Translations under genes and position numbers: made by a program
Notes under the pieces: model-generated
Databases searched by the model: none
What the model was told of the DNA's origin: nothing
Seen by the model: only the letters and a program-made list of their open reading frames with translations
Part shown: piece by piece, positions 46,323-59,479 of the stretch
Layout of the letters: each line of letters opens with the position of its first letter
Position numbering within the stretch: the stretch's first letter is position 1
Assembly (NCBI GenBank): GCA_025738555.1
Contig: JAOVFP010000004.1
Location: 2,666,001-2,730,000, forward strand
DNA length: 64,000 bases
Reading direction: 5' to 3'
From: Cyathus striatus
Lineage: Eukaryota > Basidiomycota > Agaricomycetes > Agaricales > Nidulariaceae

Positions 46323-47120
46323 TGGGCACATGGATCAGAAAAAAGACCTGGGGTCGATTTTCTGAAACTGCCTTGTTGCTCTACCTACCTACCTTACATA
46401 AGCCAATTATTACCAAATACAGAAAGAGGTCTATTTTTAGTATACTTGAAGATCTGGCTACTTTCAGATCTGCTTAACACCTCTGCCTCCTTCCTCACTC
46501 AGTTTACACACATTGAAAGTCCATCCACACAGTACTATGAAAGAGGTGATATTATGCCCTTGCTCAGCATTCACATCATAGTTCTGTACTACAGTATTCA
46601 GTGCAGATACCTGGACTATATAATATACTGTATTATCACTTGGAAGTTTGTCAGGAGCCTTTTAAAATGTGAGTAATGTTTCTTGTGTCCAGATTTGTGA
46701 CAAATCTTGATGTACATTGCCCTAGAGGCTAGATCCACAGAGCCCTGAATAGTGGGTTCATGTGTTGCAGAAATTCCACCTTTGTCTGCACCCTCACCAC
46801 TGTTCTTATCCCCTCCACCAATCTCTGATTCCCTGTGCTAGGCTGCTAGCTAGTCCATCAACCTTGGGATCTTGAGGTATTAGAGCCAGCCAACAATCTT
46901 GCAACCTATAGAAGCTGAAATTGGCTGGCAGACACCTATGGGGGTCAAATGCTGGGACTCATTCAGGGGTCAGTCTAGCACCAGCTCCCTGTAGATAGGA
47001 TAGTGCTACAGAGCAATTTGTTCCATCCATTTATTCACAATGCTTATCAGAATTCAAATAGCTACACAATACAAAAAGGTACAAATATTTATGAGGACTT
47101 GGCAATAAGCTCACTATGGA
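46323..47120. other. Region without recognised gene
   Basis: CpG-poor. Minus-strand frames in 46680-46990 are broken and not assignable. The boundary of duplication block B is near 47157. Confidence 0.45.
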
Positions 47121-47480
47121 AGCACTGGGATCAGTTGCCTTTGTAGTGATTGCTGATACCAACCATTGGGTTCTGGTTGTTATAGACTTCATGTCAGAGG
47201 GAATAAAGTTTGGAAACTTGATGGGTGGGGCACCTGATCCAGAGCTTTCAGTGGCACTCAGCTGGTGGACATGAGAACATATAGGGTCAGAGATCATTGT
47301 TAAAGGAGAGCTGAGCATTACTTGCCAGCAACTTAATAACACATATTCCTGTGGACTTCTTGCTATAAATTTGGTCATGCATTACTTTCTACCACATATG
47401 TACCCTTTAATAGATCCAGAAAAGGTTGATTTGGCATGGCTTCAAATGCTAGTTGATATCATTGATGGTGATATATCTGA
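47120..47480 (+). pseudogene. ULP1/SENP-type protease relic, copy B
   Basis: TNHWVLVVIDFMSEGIKFGN, LSWWT followed by the same TGA as in copy A, then CQQLNNTYSCGLLAINLV and YPLIDPEKVDLAWLQ. Slightly better preserved than copy A. The shared stop predates the duplication. Confidence 0.6.
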
Positions 47481-47499
47481 CAGACATACAACATGTAAA

Positions 47500-48970
47500 A
47501 GTGTATTTTTGTGATATCTACATAATATAATTCACTCACTGGCAATCATAATTGAATAATCTAAGTGTTGGAGTGAGGTCTGAACTGCCAGTGATCATGC
47601 TATTTATAGTCACACCTACCAAGGACATAATAAACATAATAAAGAAGCAGTGATTATAGTAAGGGATGCAGCAGAAAAGCATGTATATAAAACCCTAGAG
47701 GCATTTGATTCATCTAAAAGTGTGCAGTTTGCAGTAACACAACATGTCTATGTCATGGGATGGTTCCCCTGGCACTATGTACCTAAAGATGGTGGAAGTC
47801 CCAAGCAATGTCTATTGCCATTACTCTGGAACCAAGACAGATCTGCTCAGCATCTTGTGAAATTATAATCATACCTAATGTACCACTTGGAGAAAGTGAA
47901 CCCCACCAACTAATGGACCCTACACCCTAAGCCATGTGTGCCAATGGATCTATATTTAGGCCTACAACACAGCAGGGCATCTAAGCAAGCACATCAGCTA
48001 ATAAGCACATCTCCATTATCCCATGTGCCTGCATTCCATGAGAGGGTATGCCAAATGCTCTCCTATCCAGACTATCACTTCTGAATGCACATGTCCCACC
48101 TCCCAGCATTGCATTTAATCACCCTATACAGACATATGTTAAACTGTACAGTGCTTTTACAGTACTTAAGAACTCTGCTTTTTTGGTAGTATATAAGGCT
48201 CACAAACCTGCTCATGTAGAACCCAGCAATCCTGTACTGATTCTTCCACTATTAGTGCTATTTAGCATATCCATGATAATTCATTTATATTTTGAGTGTA
48301 AAAGCCCAGTGTAATTTAAGCCTTCCCCAGGACCTCAAAGGAGTTTAGTGAAATTAGTAGTATTTACAAGCATCATAGAATACAAGAAAATATAGTAATG
48401 TGTTCATCCTCCCTTTGCCTGGAGTTACCTTGAGTATTCCGAAGATATTCCCCCAGACTCACCCTTGCTTGGCTGTTAGCAAGAGTAAGTGATAACCCTT
48501 ACATTGTGTCATAGCTATTACTCCCCAGTAATTATCATTGTTCTTTTACTACCATATCTCACAATTGCTCTCACTTCTAATATTCTTTCCTTGAACTGGA
48601 GGAAGCAATGCCTTATTTTGATATGATTAGTTTTGCATGTTATCATAGTAAAACTCACATGAAGAACAGGCTGTGAATTCATCAAAACTGCTGAAAGTAC
48701 TTATGGAATGTGCAGGTGAAGAGTGACTTTTACTGGTGCCTGCTGCCTCCACATATGCTTTTAGATACTTTATTATACTTATTATGTATTCTACAAATAA
48801 TGTACTGCCACCCATTATATATATTTAAGTAGTATACTATGTACCATATCTACCTATCCATTTTTCTCTTGCTTCTTTCCCCTGCATTCTTTGAGGTCAA
48901 ATATAATGCTGTCATTATCAGTGCACCATTTACTTCAACATTATGATTCTGGAAAAACCTTTCAGTCTTC
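47500..48970. other. Duplicated non-coding region downstream of NLR-B
   Basis: Matches 7961-9400, with small indels. Nothing recognisable. Confidence 0.45.
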
Positions 48971-49030
48971 TATTTCTTCTTTTCAAGAATATCCTTGTTA
49001 GCCTCCACCAACTCCACTCTAGACTTTGCT

Positions 49031-52000
49031 TTAGCTACAATCCTTGCCTTTCCCAGCTCTAATTTTGGATTCAGTTCTGTGGTGTGTAGATATCTCCAAC
49101 TCAGAAACTGAACATGTATCACTGCCAATCTTGAGCTTCTTTCTCATGGGCATTGAAGTGACAGTGGGCTCAGAAGAGTCAGGGAAATCAGCTTTTCTTG
49201 CATGAGAAGAACTGTCAACTTCAAGCTTCCATTTAGACAAATGAGATTTTGCTTGAGAGACTGGTGATTCATTATAAAAATCAGGTATTTGAATTGGAAC
49301 TTCAGAACAGGGAATTGATACTGCAGCTGTTCCATTATTGCTATCGGGGCCTAAATTATCCCAACTATTGATATCAACAGAGTTGTCAAGATCAAGGTCT
49401 TCAGGAAGAGTAGGAGAGTTGGTTCTGCATCTAACCCAATCCGTTCCACAAACAAAGTTTGTAGAATTAACTTTACACATGTCATAGCTTGACATTATTT
49501 GTACAGTTTGTAAACCACACAAATATTTTTGATGATGGGAAGGTACCCAGAATATTTTATTGCCATTGATGTCTCTTGCCCATCCATTATCATCATAAGA
49601 ATCAAAAAAAGCTGGACTTCTGAATATGTCAAACCCTCTTGGATAACCTGTCTGTAAATTCCACACTCTGACTGTTTTATCATTTGACCCAGACACCACT
49701 TGAGTTCCATCTGGAGAGAATGCCACTGATGTCACCCAATGACTGTGGCCTTCAAATGGTCCAGCAATGGTTTCCCCACTTGCCACATTCCACACTCTGA
49801 CTGTTTTATCATGTGACCCAGACACCACTTGAGTTCCATCTGGAGAGAATGCCACTGATCTCACACAATGACTGTGGCCTTCAAATGGTCCAGCAATGGT
49901 TTCCCCACTTGCCACATTCCACACTCTGACTGTTTTATCCCATGAGCCAGACACCACTTGAGTTCCATCTGGAGAGAATGCCACTGATGTCACACCATCA
50001 CTGTGGCCTTCAAATGGTCCAGCAATGGTTTCCCCACTTGCCACATTCCACACTCTGACTGTTTTATCCCATGAGCCAGACACCACTTGAGTTCCATCTG
50101 GAGAGAATGCCACTGATGTCACACCATCACTGTGGCCTTCAAATGGTCCAGCAATGGTTTCCTCACTTGCCACATTCCACACTCTGACTGTTTTATCATG
50201 TGACCCAGACACCACTTGAGTTCCATCTGGAGAGAATGAAACTGATGTCACCCAATGACTGTGGCCTTCAAATGGTCCAGCAATGGTTTCCTCACTTGCC
50301 ACATTCCACACTCTGACTGTTTCATCATATGACCCAGACACTACTTGAGTTCCATCTGGAGAGAATGCCACTGATGTCACCCAATGACTGTGGCCTTCAA
50401 ATGGTCCAGCAATGGTTTCTCCACTTGCCACATTCCACACTCTGACTGTTTTATCCCATGAGCCAGACACCACTTGAGTTCCATCTGGAGAGAATGCCAC
50501 TGATGTCACCCCATTATTGTGGCCTTTAAATGGTTTGGTATTCAATGCTGCTTTCCAGAATATATCTCTGCCCTTTTCTATTCTAAGTATATTTTTGAAG
50601 AAAGGTGAATAGTGCTTTATGACTAATGAGTTCTCAGGTGCAAATGCCAACACTGAGATGTATATATCTGTTATACTTCTTCTTATGGGAAAGTAAAAAT
50701 TATACATCAATTTCAGAGCATCTTCAATAAATTTAATAACTGTGGCATTTTCCTGCTAGTGTAAGCTTTTGCTTTATCTAAAATATTTATAACTTACTTT
50801 TGTGTATGTCATAATCATTTTTAGCATTTCAGTTGCTTTTAGCATTTCATTTAGAAGACTTATTACTTCCAACCAATATAAAAATTTACAATATAGGAAT
50901 ATATTTAATTCCATCAAAGATGTGGATGTAATTTTTTCACTTCCTATCATTTCCACATAATGTAAATTCCAATATTTACTGCAGTATTGAAGATGAACTG
51001 GTATATATTGATATATTCTTTCATGCAAGTCATCAATATTATTATTCATTAGATATGATGATTCAACATTGCAAATATTGAATTTAAGTTCCTTGTTCAG
51101 AATCTCCAGTGTTATTTTTGCCATTCTCTTTATATGCTTTACATCATTTACTGAGAATATGTGTATTTCAGAATCTTTCATAAGAAACTCTCCAAAAGAT
51201 AAATGATGAAACACTATTCTGTTATCATTTATTGTTGTAACTGGTTGAAGGAAATGTAATATTCTTTTGATTTCTTCTTCCAAGTAGTTTATTTCAAAAT
51301 CAAGTTTCATAAAATATTGAAGCTCATTCTTAGGCAGTGGAGACTTTACCAAATATATAGTTGCCAAAACCTGTCTAACAATTTCCTTTCTGTCAGCATT
51401 CCATGTTCCAAAAGAATTTTGAAGTATTTGCTGATAGAGTGTGTCAACTGGATTTCCTATCTTTCCACAGAGCACATGGCTAAGCTTCTCCCTTGGTGAA
51501 AGTTCATTCTCAGTAAATTGTATTTTTGGTGTTATATACTTCATTGCTGTAGATGCCCATATAAATAATCCTGCAGCTCTTTCTGTCATTTGATTTAATT
51601 CATTTTCAACTGAATATAGCTGCAGCTCATCCTGGTGAATCTCAAAAGATTTCTTTAAGAATAGATATATGTTTTTATTAATTTCAGGATCAAGTTTTGA
51701 ATCAGTTTCTAGTCTGACAACAACACATTTTTGAAGATTTTGTATGATATCAGGTTGAGAACCTGGTCTGCCTGTTAATATCAGCTTATAATACTTTGGA
51801 AGTTCAATCCAACTGTTGAAAGTCTTCCTCATCTCTATTAAAGATTGACATTCACCCAGTGCATCAATAACAAATGCAGGAGGGGACTTCATCAATTCAT
51901 CATGACAAGTTGTAAGTGTATCAGCAATCAGGTGCTTGAAATGCCACATAATTGCACCAAGTTTGAAGTTGTTATCCAGATATTCAGCAATCTTATCTTT

Positions 52001-52535
52001 CACAATGGAATACTTTGTCTTTGATGCTAAATCTGCAGTTATGGTTCTCCAAACCACAGCTGCATCACTTAGAGTGTCATCATCTCTCTTAAAGAAATGA
52101 CAGCCACCCAGTCTCATCCATTCCTTTGAGCTGAGAGTTTCAACCAGAGTAGAAGCAATTGCAGATTTCCCAGTCCCAGGACTACCAGTAATCCACATAA
52201 TATTTGGAGTGGAATCATCTATAAAAGTGATTGGATTGAGTTCTGTTATGAATATATGAATATATCTGCATACTAAAATCATTCAGCCAATTATAAATTT
52301 CCTTCAATATTGTCACTCTAGTTTCTTCCATGCATGGAGTAGGATAATGTCTTGCATTATAATCAATAGGCTGCAAGAGCTTAAGTTTCTCTGAGATTTC
52401 ATGATCACTTTTTACGTTGTAGGTATTGACAGTACTAGTGATTTGATTACCCCCAACAGTAGTTATCTGCGCATTTGGTGCATTGACATGGTGCGCATGG
52501 GAAAATACTTGAGCGCTGTTACGAGTTTCAGCCAT
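49031..52535 (-). CDS. NLR-B: NACHT-WD40 STAND receptor with 7 WD40 repeats
   Basis: Same build as NLR-A: exons 52535-52274, 52218-50798 and 50752-49031, introns of 55 and 45 bp, about 1134 aa. Exons 1 and 2 are exactly as long as in NLR-A (262 and 1421 bp). The P-loop GSPGTGKS (residues 99-106) is intact, but Walker B at 206-211 reads DALGEC instead of DALDEC: a D-to-G change in a residue normally needed for ATP hydrolysis. Seven WD40 units follow, ending [14 protein letters not shown] as in A, then a tail with LGPDSNNGTAAVSIP and SQAKSHLSKWKLEVDSSS that is still in frame. Near 49063 an extra A (AAAA against AAA in copy A) shifts frame and ends the protein in GKGKDCS. Expressed function is uncertain; it could be a decoy or a dying paralogue. 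Confidence 0.8.
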
Positions 52536-53839
52536 TGACGATAAAGTAGGATTGTATTTGAGCTTGTGAATCAGTGTTGTCACTTGAGCGTGGTGTTTGA
52601 GAAGACCGAGAAGGGGGAACAAATGTATAGATGAACGAGCTTTATAAAGTGGTCCAATGCCATTGACACATTCTTCTCAACATGTTACGAGCCAAAGCAT
52701 CGGATATCGATGCTTCGAAATGATCAATCTTTCTGCAGAGAAGTAACCATACGAGGTTATGCCTTCACAATCTATAGATGTCTGACAATGCGGTTGCATT
52801 CGTATGACACAAATCTGATCCACGTGTTATATCAAAAATGGTACTCTGCATCACGGCACACGTTTGAAGATTGGGCGTTCAGCATTGAAACGTTCCGATC
52901 TTTCAGAAATGCTGAAAGAAACTTTGGAATAGAAAAGGAATCCACAAATCGTACACTTATCTGCACACACGCAAATTCAATTCAACTACTGATATCAGAT
53001 ATTGTGTACCGCTCAAGTGTAGTTCGCAGGGGAGAACGTGGACACGAAGGGCGGGGATGCAACAAGCATGGCCGCGACACGAGTCATGAGGAGTAAGTAG
53101 CTTGGGAATAAAAATTGCTGAGGTAGCTGGAGCTTTGGAGGACATACAACTTGTATCGATGGAGCAGAGTTGTCATACACGCAAAATTATAGTCAACGAA
53201 AGCCTAGATTCTTTCCGTTGCTACTCATCGTTTGCGGGAGTCGTTAAAGTATAAAGGGTATCCTATGTATCGCGCGTACCATGCGTTTAATTCATTACTG
53301 GCACACGAGGAAACGGCATCATCGATAGCAGGTTTCTTGTGGCTTATCGCAGAACTGGTTCGTTCGGTCGGATATAAGAATTAATCGATTGTTCACACTG
53401 TCTGTGATAATCGATAACTCACTTATTAGGGGGGTCAGTCTTTGTTTAGATCGTGTGGAAGAGCAGAGAAGATCAGTCGTGTGGAACCCTTGTGTGAAGG
53501 AATGGTCATCGATTGAACGGTCCAACTGGCAGCTGTCCGGTTTCTGCTCAGGCGCTTGGTACATAAAAATAACTCGTACAAGTCCAAATCCCAATTAGGA
53601 GATTCAGGCTGGATCGCGTGGAAGACTGGTACAGTGGAAGAGGAATCGTGTGGAGGCTGTCGTCGATCAAACGGTATCATCCCAGCGAATCTGGTTGGGC
53701 TCTGCAGGCACTTGTCGAAGCACATACATATGACGCGTACACTATGCGTCTCCGAGACTTATCGTCGTATCGATGTGATCGTAGTTTTATAGGCGCTTCA
53801 GAGCTGGCAGCAAAGGCCCTGGCAGTCGATTAGATACAT

Positions 53840-54340
53840 CGCCCTCTGTGTTAGGTAATGTGTTTGGCTGCCAAGTCATCGTAAATTCCACTTCTTCGTC
53901 TGCATACCCCACGATCAGCTGCCATACTTAGCCTCGAACTCGACTATCCCCTCGCCTATGAATAGGACAAATAGGAAGCTGTCACGCTCTCCATCAGGAA
54001 GTCTAGCAGCCAACTTCACCCTGCCAGTATACTCGCCCGTGAGTGATTTCTACTTTCAACCCCTCGTACGTATCCTCCTTTCATCTCCATTCTTCCCTAC
54101 GTATTCATTTGGAGATGGTAGAACCTAGCCCTAAACCAAGGATGCATCGAACTAGACCGGTCCTACCATGTCCTCGTCCAATTTTCGGACGAACAGTTCG
54201 ACTCGTTAGGGAACAACACCGAAGACAGGTCCTTCATCCAGTACATGGCTGAGCAGGAGGTGGGCCATGCGATTGCGTTGAGTGGTATGCTTGGATGTAC
54301 GTCTTTCCTCCCAAATCCTACTCTACATTTCTCCCTATCT
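53840..54340 (+). pseudogene. rds1-like ferritin-fold protein relic, copy B
   Basis: The start is lost. Then come LELDYPLAYE, IRKSSSQLHPAS and FQPL, a 50-60-bp intron-like gap starting GTACGT (about 54067), and the ferritin-like core NLALNQGCIELDR, HVLVQFSDEQFDSLGNNTED, RSFIQYMAEQEVGHAIALSG. The E..H (EQEVGH) metal-ligand motif is kept. Frameshifts separate the pieces. Confidence 0.65.
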
Positions 54341-54639
54341 AACATTATGCATATACATCAGCAACAGCCGCAAAACCTTGCAAATACTGCTACCCATTCA
54401 CAACAGCCCGCGACACAGAACCACAATATAAGAACGAAGGGATTAGCGCAATATGACTCTATGTCTACAGCACCAGGACCGACGGACGATGAGATATGAG
54501 TAGCGGGTCTTATGCAGCTATCAAAGTATCTTGCTAGGCGTAGTCCGAGGAGGACTGGTTGAATGGTGCTCATGCGTGCGTTTCTCTTCTTCCTTATCTT
54601 CCATTCTCAGCCTTGCTTACAACGTTGATAGATTCTTAC

Positions 54640-56337
54640 AGCACCCTTAGTCCACAATCCCTAGCACTCCTCAACCTCGAAGGCGCACCCTCATGCGGCC
54701 GATCCATCTTCTTTCGCGCAACCTCCCCCGGCCCGCTCCCCACAACGCATCCCAGCCCTCTCACGTCCCACACCCACACACGAACGTTCTCTCCTCAGAT
54801 GCCCCGGGTTCGACTTTAGCATTCACACAGAGCACAAAACGCAAGCACTGGATTCGGCTTCCCACAAAGGACGGAGTAGGTATTACACGATGTACGATGC
54901 GATTCCGTATATGGAGGGGCAGGAGAGGCGACTGTACTATGATTGAGGCTGCGCCGGATGCTGCTTGTGCGCTGGCCGATTCTGGGGGGAAGAAGAGGGT
55001 TGCTGGAGCTGTGTACTTTGATTGCATGTTTCCCTCTCTCTGTTCCTTTCCTTTCAGTCAGAAATCTCATATTGTAGCAGTGTTCACAGCAACATCAGCA
55101 AACCCCAGTTCCCCAAACACTCAACTCCATAGCCCTCATCATAGGACCTATCGTCCTCATCTTTCTAACAGTAATAGCCCACATCGCAAGCAGGGACAGT
55201 CCACACACCCCTAATGGTGCTCCGCACCGCACAGGGAGAGTCCTACGCGATACGTAGGAAGGGATGGGGGGTTATTGGGGGGGATTTTGAATGCGGGCGA
55301 AGTTATGAGTTGCGGCGGTGCTTGCCTGTGGTACGCCTGTTGGGCTTGTGGGGATTTGTGGAATTGAATCCATTAGTACGTCCCCCATTGCTTTGCCCCT
55401 ACTTATACTGAAGTACGATAGATTGTGAATTCGCACCCGTATCGGGTTCCCTTAAGTAAACTCAGCGATCCCTCCTCCCCGTCTCCTCCGTACCCGGTCT
55501 CCCTATTCTACCACACGGCCTCCCCTTCCAGGAACAGCAGATGAAAGCAACCTTACTGCAGACTTACATCTGCATGTGGAAGCTGTTTGTTGGCGCTACT
55601 ATCGGCGTAGGGGGGTCTATGAGGGGTACCAGTGACCACATGGCACCTTCTCGTGTTCATCTCGTGTGTAGTGGGGTGGACGAGGAGATGCTCAAAGCGC
55701 GTGGGCTTCGTTCGCAAAGTTGCCAAGCGTATGTCCGGGCGCCGGATGAAGGAGGTCCGGATGAGAGTACACCCCCGATTCATAGGGCAAGGGAGGTGGG
55801 ACGAATAATGGAGGAAGGTGAGGAGGAGTGGGCGATTGGATGGTGGATCATCCACTGGTTCCTACTTGTGGTGCCGCTTCCTGTAATTTTGAATGGATAC
55901 ATTGCGAATATGTCGTTGGATGCGAAGTGTCAGACGCTTGCGGATGGTAGTCCTGTTTCTGGTTCGTCCCTACCTCTCCTTACCTCCCTGGTCTCATCTA
56001 ACTTCGTTTTGCTTTGAATAGTGTTTTCAGCGGACTATGGATTCATGGCTCTGCTGACGATAGTGTGCGTGTGTACGACAGCGTTCCTCTGGGTCATGTT
56101 CCCAGTTAGCAATGGTGCACCGCCTAATGTGTTTTTCCAGCAGCGGGTCGAGATACATTCGTTCTCTTCTTCGTTCTCCAAGTCCAACACTGTCATGGTC
56201 GAACTCGTTCGCCTTGGGGGACGTGGCGCCGTAGAAAGTGGCTGCTGCGCACACGGGAGCACTGTTCTATCTTTGAATGATTATCCTCCGGATTCTGTCG
56301 TCGAAGGAGAAGGAGAAGGAGGTGGATTGTTATCCTG
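54640..56337 (+). pseudogene. Vacuolar membrane protease (M28, PFF1-like) relic, copy B
   Basis: LLNLEGAPSCGRSIFFRATS, HKGRSRYYTMYDAIPY, GLWGFVELNPLV, LLQTYICMWKLFVGATIGVG, WAIGWWIIHWFLLVVPLPVI, QTLADGS and, after an intron-like gap, FPVSNGAPPNVFFQQRVEIH. This is the best-kept of the three copies in the membrane half. The peptidase N-terminal half is absent. It ends near 56337 with a frame running to TGA. Confidence 0.65.
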
Positions 56338-56349
56338 AGAAGACGAAGC

Positions 56350-56620
56350 CAGGACTGTATATGTGAGAGCGGGAGAGTCGGAGAGTGGGGCGGGTCTGCC
56401 TGGATCTTGGGATTCGATTCGTCTCTCGTGACACCTGCCAACCCCTGGCCCAAATCAACCACCTCCAGCACTCCCTCCGGAGTGCGTATATACATGTACA
56501 TCGTTAATGCGCCATCCACCTAATAACACCAATGGTACGAACAGCGCGAAAAGAGCATTGATAATCGCGTAAGGCGATGGCGGAGCCTCCCTTGGCAATT
56601 CCCTCGTCCCTATACCCCAC
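56350..56620 (-). pseudogene. Fragment of an unrecognised membrane protein gene
   Basis: The minus strand reads SPYAIINALFALFVPLVLLG then RINDVHVYTHS or, in the next frame, MYMYIRTPEGVLEVVDLGQG. A related stretch lies at 59200-59420 in inverted orientation, again next to the PFF1 end. It may be a convergent neighbour gene of PFF1. No family recognised. Confidence 0.35.
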
Positions 56621-56701
56621 CCATCCAAGACAGGGCTTCGAGACCCTATATAATGCCCACTAGAAGCAATAGAACGGCAGCAGCAGTTCCCCGCTTCAAC
56701 C

Positions 56702-58825
56702 ATGCCTATGTGCACTGCGAGCTTTATCGCCGCTCTCGCCTTCGTTGAGCTCGCTACGGTGGCTGAAGTCGATTCTGCCATTCTTAATACATGTCCTGGC
56801 GATCGTGCTACCCATGTAAAGATGCAGGGCTCTCCGTTTACTGCTGAGCTTTAGCTTGCTGGTGCTGCTTGTAATGTCTCTGGAGATGATATTGCTAAGT
56901 TGTGGTTGGATGTCGTTTATGAGACTGGTGCGTTTTCTTTATTTTTTTCTTTGGGATAGGTGCTGATGATGTTTTTGTAGCTAATCGTATTCATGTGAAG
57001 ATCACTGACACTGCTAACGAACGCTATGAAGTCCCTGAATCTGTGTTCCCCTCATCTCGAGGAGTCAACTCCCACAATGTAAACATCCAATTCAAGTACA
57101 CAGCCAACCCATTCATTTCGCTATCAAGCGTTAAGACTCTGGCGAAGTGCTCTTCACCACTCTCGGTAAGCCACTCATCTTCGAGCCTCAATACCTCCGC
57201 TTGAAGACTACCTTCCCTACCAACCCCAACATCTACGGTCTAGGCGAACACACCAACCCCTTCCACCTCCCTCCTGACAACACCACCGTTACCCTGTGGA
57301 ACTGTGACTCTTACGGTGTCCCTGTCGGCTCTAACCTGTACGGGGACCATCCCGTCTATTATGAACATTGTACCACTGGTGCCCATGACGTCTTTCTCCT
57401 CAATTCTAATGGCATGGATGTCAAGCTCCGAAAGGAGACATCCGCCCAGTCGTTGGAGTATAATGTTGTTGGTGGTATTCTGGACATGTACTTCCTTGCT
57501 AGTAGTACTAGTGACCCTACTGCTGTTGCGAAGCCTACTCTGAGCTTACTGGACGTCATGCTGAGGTGCCGTATTGGTCATTGGGTTCCAGCAGTGTCGT
57601 TTTGGATACAAGAGTATGTTTCTTTTTCTCGCTTTCACAAGTATTCTAGCTGATGTGTTTGTAGACTACGTCGACGTTGCAGATGTGATCTCGCAATACG
57701 CCGCTGCTGGGATCCTGCTTGAAGTGATGTGGACCGATATCGACTATATGGATCGCCGCAGGATCTTCACTGTGGACCGAGACTACTTGCTTGTGGGAGC
57801 ATTATAGGGGTTCGGTGGCGGGTATGTTGGGTTTTACTAGGGTGTTTCAGGTTCCGATGGTTGGGAGTGATATTTGTGGGTTTTGTGAGTTTTTCCTCTT
57901 GGTGTTGGGTAGTGGTTGGTACTGATGGCGTTGTGTGTAGGGGGGAATACGACGGAGACGCTTTGTACGAGGTGTGCTACGCTTGGGTCGTTTTATTCGT
58001 TCATGAGGAATGTATGTGGTTTTCTTTTCTTGTTTCGTAAACGACTTATCTTTGTGATTTTAGCATAATGGTGATACCTCAATAAGCGAAGAGTTCTACC
58101 GCTGGCCCACCGTCGCAGCGGCAGCCAAGAACAGCCTCGACATGCGCTATCGCCTCCTCAACTACATCTACACAGCCTTCCACAAGTCTCACTTGGACAG
58201 CTCACCCCTCCTCTCCCCGCTCTGGTACAAATACCTCAGACACCAACACCTTCGGCATCGATCTGCAATTCTTCTACGGGGGTTCTATCCTCGTATCTCC
58301 TGTAACTCGGTTAACGTGTACTTCCCTTAAGACACATTTTACGATTTCAAGACGCTCAAGGAGGTGCGAGGGAAGGGGGCCAGTGTGCAGCTGGATAACA
58401 TCTCGTTTAGCGAGATTCCGGTGTTCGTGGGGGGTGGAGTTGTTTTGCCTCTTCGGGCGGAGGCGGGGCTTACGACGAAGGAGGTGAGGGGGAGGGATTT
58501 TGAGATTTCAGTTGCACCCGGGAGTGATGGGTGGGCTACTGGAAGTCTTTATGTGGACGATGGGGAGAGTATTGATGTTGGCGCTTCTACGAGCGTTAGC
58601 TTCGCATTGGAGAATGGGAAGCTGGATGTGAAGGGTACTTTTGGGTACGCGCTGGGTGTGAAGGTGAAGAGTGCCAAGTTTTTGGGTGTAGCGAAGAAGC
58701 TTTCTGGGGTGAAGGTGGATGGGAAGAGGGTGTATGATGCGAGGGTGGTGTATGATAAGGAGACCAAGGTGTTGAGTGTGAATGTGGGGGTTGTGTGTGA
58801 TCGTAGGTTTAGTGTGCAGTTCTAA
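56702..58825 (+). pseudogene. GH31 alpha-glucosidase, copy 2, with central deletion
   Basis: A TATA-like CTATATAATG lies about 50 bp before the ATG at 56702. N-terminal half: MCTASFIAALAFVELATVAE, HVKITDTANERYEV, NIYGLGEHTNPFHLPPDNTT, GDHPVYYEHCTTGAHDVFLL and [17 protein letters not shown]. After about 57790 the reading jumps to the C-terminal half: VFQVPMVGSDICGF, GGNTTETLCTRCATLGSFYS, HNGDTSISEEFYRWPTVAAA, and a beta-sandwich end to TAA at 58825. The segment with the catalytic nucleophile (W-I-D-M-N-E box) is deleted. Stops (for example TAA at about 58327) and frameshifts add to this. Two short introns in the C-terminal half are still visible. Confidence 0.8.
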
Positions 58826-59199
58826 CTTGGTGCAATGTGTATTTTATTTACAAAGTTGAATGTATCCGTGTAGTTTAAAATATGATGAATGTCCAATTTT
58901 TGCTTTTTTCGTGACTGTCGTAGTAGAATGGTCAACTCCTTAGATCTTTGTAATCTTGACTTGATCTTTGCTTGATCTTCCACTTAACTTTCGTCTCCTG
59001 AGTCTTTCCATCCCACATTACGGTTCTATCACTTTACAGCGAAAATTATCTATACACTCAATATACGCGTACACCTTGATGAGGCTGTAGTTGGAATGAT
59101 CATACTAGCCTCACAAACCTGACCGATACGATTTGGCTTGGCTTCAAAGGGCAAATATTGGGCAATGCTAGACAATTTAGTCGCTCTCGTCGTAAGGAA
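58826..59199. other. 3' flank of GH31 copy 2
   Basis: AT-rich with TTTATTTACAAAG near 58845; no gene seen. Confidence 0.4.
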
Positions 59200-59420
59200 C
59201 AACTTGAAGCACGCTATGGGAGGGCCCCGCCACTGCTATACCCGATTATCAATCCTCTTTTCGCACTGTTTGTCCCTGGTGGATAGCCCATTAACGACGC
59301 GCATGGATATACACGCTCCGAAGAGAGTGCTGGAGATGGTTAATTCGAGCCAGAGGTTGGGAGGTGTCGAGAGACGTGTTGGAGATTGACACACCGTTGA
59401 ATGAGGAAGAGGAATGATAA
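59200..59420 (+). pseudogene. Inverted copy of the membrane-protein fragment
   Basis: Corresponds to 56400-56600 in reverse orientation, with VLEMVNSSQRLGGVERRVGD (here on +) as counterpart of VLEVVDLGQGLAGV there. It lies next to the C-terminal end of the inverted PFF1 copy. Confidence 0.4.
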
Positions 59421-59479
59421 GAACCAGGCACAGGACGCACCCCACTCTCCCACTAACATGTATACAGTCCCCGCTTCAA

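Larger units (their letters stand above)
47157..56230. repeat. Segmental duplication, copy B
   Basis: Matches block A (7605-26045) in the same order and orientation and lacks the four insertions found there, so it preserves the pre-insertion sites at about 52999, 53398, 53663 and 53799. The main internal length difference is the WD40 array: 7 units here, 21 in A. Confidence 0.85.
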
